Source of the DNA: Calycina herbarum
Taxonomy: Eukaryota > Ascomycota > Leotiomycetes > Helotiales > Pezizellaceae
DNA length: 64,000 bases
Assembly (NCBI GenBank): GCA_001414485.1
Contig: LLEY01000206.1
Span: forward strand, 1-64,000
Direction: 5' to 3'
Shown here in pieces: positions 56,210 through 64,000 of this stretch (position 1 is the stretch's first letter; the number at the start of each line of letters is the position of its first letter). Under the pieces are notes generated by a model. It saw only the letters and a program-made list of their open reading frames with translations. It searched no databases and was not told the DNA's origin. Made by a program: the position numbers and the translations under genes.

Positions 56210-59125
56210 ATGTCTCTCTTTTCCCTCGAAGAAGATACCAATGCCACCCAAGGAAAGCGACGTCTTCACTTTTAGGAGTGGAGGAGAAAGTACCAGTCAG
56301 GCTGGCGGTTCAGTGTCACGTTGGGTGCCTTCAACAGCGTGATTGTACTTCCCCTCAATTGCATACTTGCGATATATGTCGGGTCTGAATCTGGATTTCA
56401 GGAAGGCGTCGGGACTTTGTTCGACGGGAATTGCGACAGATAGGAAGCTCAATACAGTGGCTCATTTGGCGGTCAACATCCTTGGGGTTATTCTTTTGTC
56501 GGCGAGCAGTTTCAGTATGCAGGTTCTATCTGCGCCGACTAGGAGAGAGGTTGATCTTGCTCATGCCAAACATACGTGGCTCGATATTGGGATTGCTAGT
56601 ATGAGGAATCTGAAGTTTATTGAGAGGAAGAGGTATTGGCTTTGGTTATGCCTGGCATTTTCTTCTGTTCCTCTTCATCTTTTGTAAGTCGTGGTGAATT
56701 TCTGAAGCTTGAAAGTATTTTGACTACAGTGAGTTGCGAGTTAAGCTTAAATTTGCCTACTTTTTTTATAATCCGAGCTTTTTTTTATCAAGGCTTTTTC
56801 TTTAGAAGACAGAAAATAAAAGTACTCTAAAAGAGACGAGGCCTAGCTAGAAAGAAGCGCTATATCTAATTATCTCTCTTCTATATTACTTATTAATTCA
56901 AAGTAAGTATAATAAAAGTAAACTAAAAGATAAATAATTCTTAAAATAACCCCTTTTCTTGAAAAAAATTTCACTACCCCTATAAGGTCGACAGGCTATT
57001 GCCAAGACCCTACAAAAATTAAGACAGATATAAAATTGTCTGTTTTGTCCTATAAAGTTTATAGAGTCTAAGGGGAGATATAAGCCTCTTATTTCCTATT
57101 CTTATAAATAGTATATTATATGTTGTTAATTAATAGGCAAAAGAGTGCCTAAAAAGGGGGGAAATCAAGGAATTTTCTTAAAAAGCTCGGATTACAAAAA
57201 AAGTAGGCAAATTCAAGCTTTAACTCGCAACTCACTGTAATTATTTGAGTTTCAAGTTACAACTCTGCGGTGTATTCTTCCACTGTCGCACATCAATATT
57301 CTGTTCTCTCAGCCACAGGGGACTTCCTCAATGGGACTCTCATTCCGCCATCAAACGAGCTTAACATCTATGCCCGACGCCTTCAAGATGAAGGGATGGC
57401 CGGGAATCTCGAACGACTTGAAAATGCCGAGTGCGTTTCCGCTTATGCTCAGACATTTCAAGCTGTTCGCGGAGACGTCGTTCTTATCCTAGATCACGCA
57501 GGCACCAATGGAATCGCATCATTTGAATCCTTGGATCTAGCTAATATGCCCAGTATAGGAATCGCTGATGAAGTACCTGAGCCGTACCCCTGGATGTGTG
57601 GCTCTGCGCCGTCAAATGGGGGTTACTCTCTAGAGTGCACAGGAAGGGGCCTCACTGATGCGACTCACGATCCTAATAATCGGAGATCTGGAGGAAAGCG
57701 TATTAGGTATTGTTTGAGTGCTAAACCGCCGCAGTATTGTAAGCTGCAATTGAGCTTGCCGCTGATATTGATGGTTATTGCTTTTAATCTTTGCAAGACT
57801 GTTGTTATGCTTGTTGTTGCATTCGATACTAAAGAAGAGCCGTTACTTACGCTGGGCGATGCTATTGCATCTTTCATTGGAAGGACAGATAACTCTACGA
57901 AAGATTTGAATTTGGCTTCCAAGTTCACATGTTCAAGATGGGGTACCGGCTGGGATCCGGCTCGAACTCCTTTGGTGTATACACCCAAAACTCATTGTTG
58001 GTACCGAGCTGTAAGTAAAGTGAGGTGGTTCGGTTGTGACTTCAAGTAAGAATCCCCAGCTTGCTTCTGCATACACCGCCTCCCTCTATTGCTTCAAATA
58101 TTGTAGGACAATGAAATATATTCTCTGAAAAGTTTTGAAAGAATTGAAATCCGAATCCCAAGTTCTACCTAACGCTCTCGGAGAATAAATTTGATTGTCC
58201 TAGATCTTTTACACATTCCTCGGAAGCGCAGATGTACCTAGAGAAGTTTATCCTGACACATATCTCTCTTCCCTCTCGAGAGTCATGCTAATATTTTTAG
58301 TTACCTCTTCTTCATCGCCTTCTCAATATTCTGGCTCTGGTTCGGGATCCAACAAATGCCCGGCGCAAAAGATGCGCAAACGATAATCCAAAACTGTCTC
58401 GGCTCCATAAACCCACGTACCCTCATCCGTTCATGGTCCGTTCCTAATCACGGAAGTGGTGCCTTATTAGCAAATACGTTGATCATCAATATCGCCCAAC
58501 TGGTCCTTTCAACGGTTTATTTCACTTACAACAGTCTCTTACCTGCATGCTAGGAGCTTACGAATGGTCATCCTTCTCGAAAACCCGAACACCACTCCGT
58601 GTATCCTCGAAACCTAAAGGTCTCCAACGAACAACTTATTTCCTCCAGCTCCCTTGCCGATATGCGTTTCCGCTCATTCTCATCTCTGGGACACTTCATT
58701 ATTTGATCTCGCAATCGATCTTTTTGGTTAGTATTCAGCTTTTTGGACCTCCAGGCTCGAAATCACTATCTAAAGATTTATCTGAGAGGTTCGAAGAGGA
58801 TGATATCATCACTTGTGGGTACTCTCCGCTGATGATTTTTATGGCGGTTTGTGTGAGTGTGGTCATGGGTGGGGTTGGATTGGGCGTTGGGTATGGGAGG
58901 AAGTTAAGGGGTGAAATGCCGCTTGTGGGGAGTTGTAGTGCTGCTATTTCGGCAGCTTGTCATTCGGGGAGACAAGAGGGCTATGAGGTTGGGGCAGCGT
59001 TGAAACCTTTGTTATGGGGTGTTGTGGGGGATGTGGAGGGGGCGAAGAGGTATGGGTTTGAAAGTAGGGAAGTGGGTGATGTTGGAGAGGGAGCCCATGA
59101 GGATGAGGATGGACAGCATGACTAG
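56210..59125 (+). pseudogene. DUF6536 multi-spanning membrane protein gene, disrupted
   Basis: A fungal membrane protein family of unknown role. Recognisable blocks in order: SGWRFSVTLGAFNSVIVLPLN (TM1), DGNC, KLNTVAHLAVNIL, SFSMQVLSAPTRREVDLAHAK, WLDIGI, an SSVPLHL-YNSAVY junction across an intron (56684-57256), PLLTLGDAIASF, YNSLL, RVSSKPKGLQRTTYFLQLP (family motif LRVS...QRSTYFLQLPYRY) and LHYLISQSIFLV. Defects: TAG at 56273-56275 where Gln or Trp is expected, a frame change near 56433-56444, and one base missing in the T pair near 58544, where the family has N-x-L-F-T-C-M-L. A 511 bp MITE lies in the first large intron. The part from 58.05 to 58.3 kb has further introns I did not fix. Decay is likely, though assembly errors could explain the frame changes. 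Confidence 0.7.
56725..57239. mobile_element. 511-bp TIR element (MITE) in a DUF6536 intron
   Basis: The element spans 56727-57237 with TA duplicated on both sides (56725-56726, 57238-57239), as for Tc1/mariner-type elements. Terminal inverted repeats of about 57 bp begin CAGTGAGTTGCGAGTTA and differ at only a few positions, mainly A/G. The interior is AT-rich and encodes no transposase, so it is non-autonomous. The host intron's donor (GTAAGT at 56684) and acceptor (CAAG at 57256) are intact outside it. Confidence 0.88.
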
Positions 59126-60545
59126 GACAGTGGTGATAAGCGAAGTGAGTTTGAGAGTGTTTGAAATCATTGAGGTTTGGAGCGCTGGGACTGGATTTTG
59201 GGCGTTTACAGGGTGATTGAAGTTGAGCAGTAGAATAGATCAATAAGAACATTCACCCGGATCATCAAGTGCAAATAGTTTACATAGTTGAAACACTTTC
59301 GAATATTAACCCAGCACCTAGATGTCTTAGAACAGTTAACTTCGACTATTTCTGAAAGTTAAAGCCTGAAATTCTTCATTACGCAAGAATTATAAATAGA
59401 TGTTCTGGAAATTGATTTTGTTTAAAGCGTCAAATGATTGTACAAAGGGTCTTAGGGCAACTGAAAATATCATTTGAGAAGACTTGAAAGATTGAGAAAG
59501 CTAGTTGATTCTCTAAATAGTCTGACATCTTTGCAAATCTTCAAGACCTACTCAATTGATAGGCATATATAATAAGCAAAAATAACATTAAGGTATACTG
59601 TCAATTTCTGAAAAATCACAAAGGAACATTAGATATAGGTGTTTGCATTATCAACTGCAACTCTACTAACATCTTTCTAATAACCTAGACAGTCTGGAAT
59701 AATGAAAGTCAATTGTTCTAACGATTTAGGTAAACATTTCAAATTATCTCAAAAAGTTGGGACAACCACAGCTATATTTACCGACCTTCTTTGTTTTCTC
59801 GCGAAATACTTCTATCTCCTATCTTTTCACCACTTTAAGAAAGCTGCAAAAACAATGACCACGTCTACCTAACCATCCCTAGTACTCACGTGTTTTCCCC
59901 CCAATTTGGAAATTTGTTGCACATCGCAATTTTAATAGATGAATTTATCTAGTATCTCCTACCAAAATTTCCTTCGTCACGTGTATGATATGCTTTTGGA
60001 ATTGGGTTTTAGTCGTTGTTTCTTTGGGAAGAGCAAAGCTGGGGAATGAGATATGCTTGAAATGTGTTTGACTTACATAGCTTCCGCAATCGAGTATCAG
60101 AAGAGAGAGATATTATGTTAATTGCTATGTAAGAACAGTTAGGAAAATCGAAACTCATGCGAAATAGTGCTGGACATTTGGACTAATTTCTAATTCTCTA
60201 GGTCCTTGGAAAATTACTCGATCTATTGTGAGTTAGACAAGACATTCAGTAAGTAGTATACTTTCTCTAGTTCCTCGACGATTTATCGATGATTTAAATT
60301 AACTGAGGGGCTCCTTTTGTAAATAAACTAGTAGAATAATGTTTTAAAATAGTGAAGAAGGTTAAAACAATGACATCTATTACTGCTACTTATACTGTCT
60401 ATAGCGAGGTGCCATGGAAGATGGGGGAAAGAGGCGGGTAGATACACACCACCAGCGAGGCTTCGTCAACATATTTCCGACACTGACAATCACGACCTCA
60501 ACTTCGAGCATCAGCACTACAGACCACACACAATATACAGCCAAG
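59126..60545. other. AT-rich intergenic region, no gene seen
   Basis: About 1.4 kb, AT-rich from 59.2 to 60.4 kb, without motifs. The last 130 bp form an in-frame upstream extension of the next gene (ATG at 60414), which I treat as leader because the signal peptide starts at 60546. Confidence 0.5.
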
Positions 60546-61555
60546 ATGTTGATCAATGCAGTCTTCGTCTTCTTCTCGGTTCTTGGCTGCGCATTAACCT
60601 CTCGCGCCAACCAGCTTCCACTCCGATCTGGCGCGACCGGCGCGACATTATCGCTTTGGGAAGGCTTCGACCTCACTTTACCAAGCCAGGATTCCATCGA
60701 CGACTTCTTTGCTCAAGCAGGCGATGGCATTTCTCAAGCTGTGGACATCGGAAAACAAAAGGTTGACGGGTTGCGCAAGAGTCCCGTCAGCACCGCCGCC
60801 ACAGAGATTTTCGATAATGCCGTCAAAACCAGCAAAGAGAAGCTTCAGGATCTTGGAAAATCAGGTGTTGTAGCTGATGCTGGTAATTGGGCTGTCGACG
60901 CTACTTCCAATGTTGCCGTTCTCGTTGACGGGGCGATGACGGATTTTCAAGCAAGCCAACTTGGGTTCGAGGCACTGAAACTTGCTGCTTATGTCAAGGA
61001 ATTTGGCGAGGATCGAGTTCGAGACCTAAAGGGGGTTGAAGTACCGGAGAGCGTCCTCGTGTGGTTTGCTGAGGCTCGACGTGATCTTGATATTGCAGTT
61101 ACCGAGTTCAAGGAACAAGAGGTCCCGAAAGCGGTGTTGAAGTGGATTGAGGAACATCCAACGGAAATGGAGACGGCGGGCTGGGTACTCAAGAATGGAG
61201 TTTGGTTAGCTTTGACAGCAAATCCTGCAATGGCTTGGTCGCCTTTGCTTCACGTCCTTGGTTGGGGTTCTAAAGGTCCAATTCTTGGTACGTCACTCCG
61301 GATATCACGATCCAGGTGAGCTGATAATGTACAGGATCTTTTGCGGCAAGATGGCAAAGCGGGATGAAACTTGTATCACCCTGGTCTGCTTTTGCATTTT
61401 TGCAAAGTGCTGCTATGGGTGGGCGTGCTGCGGGAGTCATGAATGGGGTTGTTCGAAGTGGTGTTGCATCGCCTTGGGTAGTTGAGGAAGCTAACAAATT
61501 TGCGGAGAAAGTAGCAAAGAAAACGGAGGAGAAGAAAAAGGAGAAGACAGTCTGA
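60546..61555 (+). CDS. IFI6/IFI27 (ISG12)-like protein with signal peptide, copy A
   Basis: Two exons, 60546-61287 and 61335-61555, join to 320 residues. An N-terminal hydrophobic leader (MLINAVFVFFSVLGCALTSRA) precedes a long amphipathic helical region (about residues 45-215). A C-terminal glycine/alanine-rich hydrophobic domain spans the splice: WSPLLHVLGWGSKGPILG then SFAARWQSGMKLVSPWSAFAFLQSAAMGG. The GSxAAxxQS...FAxLQSAAMGG pattern is the Ifi-6-16 family signature known from animal interferon-induced ISG12 proteins and also found in fungi, where function is unknown. A Lys/Glu tail ends the protein. A paralogue follows 600 bp downstream in the same direction. Confidence 0.8.
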
Positions 61556-62148
61556 AGTTTGAAGAAAACGTTCTATTTCTGAATGCGTCAAGGACTGTAC
61601 CCGGGATGACTTCCTTTGCTCTCGCACGCTAAATACTCAAACAGCCTATCCAAAAGCCTGTATTTGATACCTTTTTTGTTTGCAATCTTGTTCTTTTGTG
61701 TTATGTGGGATGATTAAGTGAAAAAGACATAACTCAGGAAGATATCGATTCTCTCTCTTCAAGCAAGGCTTTTCCCAATGGACTACAGTAATCATCTCGT
61801 TGTTCCGACTTTAAGACAAATAAACTTGATTGTTCCTCAATTTGCCCTATAAAGTTAGAGCAACAAAAGCTATCTAATGCCGCTTTTATTTCCCTGAGCG
61901 TTGCTTGTAGCAGCGAGCGCCAATCAGCGGCAGGCCAACCAAATAACCCCGGCCAAAAAACAGCCTCGTACAACGCACGATTTTAAACACAAAACAATCG
62001 CTCCTTAGGCCAGCGACTCCTCTTTGATTCATGACGTTTATCTATCCATAGTCAAGGAGTGTGAAATAGCACGACGCCGCCGTAGCCGGCTTCACTGCCC
62101 CAAACCTCCGACTTTTCACCCTTGCTTCGCAGCTCACCTCATTCCACA
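61556..62148. other. Intergenic, no gene seen
   Basis: Spacer between the two IFI6/27-like paralogues. Presumably 3' UTR of copy A and promoter of copy B. Confidence 0.5.
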
Positions 62149-62956
62149 ATGGGTATCTCAGATGACTTCCACAATTTTATCGCGAAAGCAGGCGATTTGG
62201 CATCGTCAGCATCCGAAATTGGTTCTCAAAAGATGAAGGATCTCGAGAATACGGCGACTGGGATCAAAGCGAGGGAAGCAATGGGAGGCCTCACTAAAGC
62301 CAGCAAAGAACATCTCGACAACTTTGAGAAATCAGGCATCCATGAAAAGTTTCGAAATATCGCCACAGAAAAACGATCCGAAATTGCGGAAAGAGTGAGA
62401 GAAATGGAGCAAAGCCATCTTGCGACGAAAGCCAGGGAGCGGGGACTCGAACTCGCGGGGTACGGCAAGCAAAAGTTGAGAGAGGTCACACCGAGGGCAT
62501 TAAGAGAAGCCCTTGTTCGACGAGTGCACCGGTTTAGATCAAGCGCCGGCAAGGTGTTTGGGAATGGAAGAGCTGCAAGAGCGATTTGGAAATTGTTCCG
62601 TGGACACCCGGTGAGAGAGGGAGGTTTGGTGTTTCTTATGATATACCCGGCTTTTCTGTGGATGCCAGTTCTTGGTATCCTTGGGTGGGGAGCGGATGGT
62701 GTGAATTCTGGTCCGTCAATATATCTTCAGCCGAGGTTTATTATTAATTGCTAACATTACTACAGGCTCGTTTGCTAGAAACAGGCAAAGTGAGATAGGA
62801 GACGTCCCTCTGGGTTCGACCTTCTCGGCTCTGCAAAGCATTGGGAGTGGAAGGAATGAGACTCCATCGGATGTAATGAACTTTCTTGTAAGACTGTGTA
62901 TTGTCGCACAATGGGCTTTTAGAGCAAGAAGATGGATTTCCAACGCCACTTCATGA
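62149..62956 (+). CDS. IFI6/IFI27 (ISG12)-like protein, copy B
   Basis: Two exons, 62149-62710 and 62766-62956, join to 250 residues. No signal peptide: it starts directly with the helical region (MGISDDFHNFIAKAGD, like DDFFAQAGDGI of copy A; then KEHLDNFEKSGIH like KEKLQDLGKSGV). The membrane domain is spliced at the same point and phase as in copy A: FLWMPVLGILGWGADGVNSG then SFARNRQSEIGDVPLGSTFSALQSIGSG, a diverged Ifi-6-16 signature. The shared intron position and layout show a tandem duplication with loss or gain of the leader. Probably an organelle membrane protein; function unknown. Confidence 0.77.
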
Positions 62957-63275
62957 GTATTTAGTCAAGATTCTCTGATTCAGGAGATGGAAATCGAACG
63001 CTTATGATGTATTTCGTTCCTCTTCTCTCCTCTTTTCAGCTCGGTTCGAGTCGATGAAAAGGCAATGTTAGCATTGATTCCACTCACTGGTACTCTTTGA
63101 TAATATATTCTCGAGCTTGTGGGTTGTTTCAACACTCTAGCTTTCAGACGAAGGCGGTAGATTCCTGACGAAAATTGGCACCACACATCTTGCTTGTTCT
63201 TTTTCAGGTCATGTATGTTCTAAATTATTTTCTGTTTCCGTCTCTTTCTGCAAACAGAAGCTCATCATGTTATCA
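62957..63275. other. Intergenic, no gene seen
   Basis: Short convergent spacer between IFI6/27-like copy B and the ammonia-lyase gene. Confidence 0.5.
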
Positions 63276-64000
63276 TCAACCCTCAAGTATCTCCAAAGCC
63301 ACCTTTGCCAGGGTCTCATCGCTCACTGCACGATAGACAATACTATTATACGTTCCCACTGTTTTGGGCTCCCTTTTACTACGCACACTGCCCTCCAATA
63401 TCAAGCTTTCAGCATCCGGTGTTTGCAACTTAGAAGAAGAAAGCATGGGAACACCTAATTCGCGACGCACATAACGATACAGAATTTTCGCTCCCCGTCC
63501 AAGGTATGGCCCAGCGTCACCATGAACCAAATACGAATCTCTGTTACGGCACCAAGAATCTCTTAAAGATTCCGAAAGAGCGCTGGTCAAGGTTTCTAGG
63601 TCTTGAATGGCGTTGGTTATTTAGCGATCGTAGGGACTTTCCGATGGCCTGGAAACGCTTTTCCATGTCTAGACTGACGGTATCATCAAAGCTTTGCAAG
63701 ATTTGTGCCCAAAGAATCTTTTTGAAGTCGGCTTTTTGGTTCTTTATTTCGATGACAGCATTGTTCTCTCGCAAGATGTCGCTGAAGGAAGGCCTGAATT
63801 GTTCCAAGAAACCCAAATGCATGGCGCGGAGATCTAAAGCTTGACAAACGGCAACGAGATGTGAAGCTATGAGCTGAGACAAAACTTCATTGGCGGTATC
63901 AGTGTACCTTGCCGAAATCAAAGCCAAGGAATTCAGCGATTGATTTCCCATTTCCGCATTTTGTACATGGTTCATTGGCGCTGAAAGAAAGCCTAACTCC
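63276..64000 (-). CDS. Phenylalanine/aromatic ammonia-lyase, C-terminal part, one frameshift
   Basis: Partial: the gene enters from the right edge and ends at a stop at 63276. The C-terminal signature of fungal PAL is clear: MNHVQNAEMGNQSLNSLALISARYT, then VAVCQALDLRAM, and after the break YLVHGDAGPYLGRGAKILYRYVRRELGVPML. PAL removes ammonia from Phe (or Tyr) to give cinnamate-type acids; the MIO-forming Ala-Ser-Gly lies outside the window. The reading frame shifts at about 63617-63622: the frame ending KSLRSL must pass to the one reading ITNAIQDLETLTSALSESL, which one extra base in the A-run (TTT on the plus strand, 63620-63622) would restore. Either an assembly error or a real frameshift; no good intron fits. 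Confidence 0.78.

Noticed and set aside
1..64000. tRNA, rRNA and CRISPR arrays
   Set aside because: None recognised by eye; the only regular repeat array is the telomere, and CRISPR is not expected in a fungus. A tRNA scan would be decisive.

Overview
The window is the left end of a chromosome of a filamentous ascomycete. It opens with telomeric CCCTAA repeats. Genes have short introns (mostly 43-65 bp, GT-AG), and transposon relics carry dense C-to-T/G-to-A changes that turn CAG, CAA and TGG codons into stops, the signature of repeat-induced point mutation (RIP). Family choice (DUF6536, GH35, GH79, AA9, a hydrophobin-like protein) suits a Leotiomycete or related plant-associated fungus; that placement is inference.

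Subtelomere (1-15.2 kb): telomere repeats; a minus-strand relic of a telomere-linked-helicase-type gene (DUF3505 region) cut off by the telomere; a RIP-degraded Ty3/Gypsy chromovirus relic with a 3' LTR; an intact secreted GH35 beta-galactosidase gene (9 exons, one of 6 nt); a 2.86 kb hAT relic with TIRs and an 8-bp target duplication.

Middle (15.2-40.3 kb): a CorA-like membrane protein gene with frame breaks, a conserved hypothetical, a small two-helix membrane protein with a broken upstream copy, a cytochrome P450, a hydrophobin-like protein, an SRPK-type kinase, a Cys-rich secreted protein, a metallopeptidase-like protein with an altered HExxH motif, a CxxC-rich nuclear-type protein and an AA9 lytic polysaccharide monooxygenase.

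Best candidate for a little-described system (40.8-51.9 kb): a fused isocyanide synthase (DIT1/PvcA family) plus TauD-like dioxygenase, beside an FAD aromatic monooxygenase, an MFS exporter and a succinate-semialdehyde-type dehydrogenase. This looks like a small isocyanide natural-product cluster. Two copies of a ~100 bp TIR element sit at 43.7 and 52.4 kb in opposite orientation. A single TGTGCTCA, like the fungal Mac1 copper-response element, lies upstream of the monooxygenase.

Right end (52.7-64 kb): a GH79 glycosidase, a DUF6536 membrane protein gene with a stop, frame breaks and a 511 bp MITE in an intron, two tandem IFI6/IFI27 (ISG12)-like genes, and the C-terminal part of a phenylalanine ammonia-lyase-type gene running off the edge.

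A caution for users: at least five genes (kinase, metallopeptidase, CorA-like, DUF6536, ammonia-lyase) appear to lack single bases, mostly in short homopolymers. Either the assembly has homopolymer errors or this chromosome end holds several decaying genes. All exon boundaries were read by eye from splice consensus, frame and family conservation.
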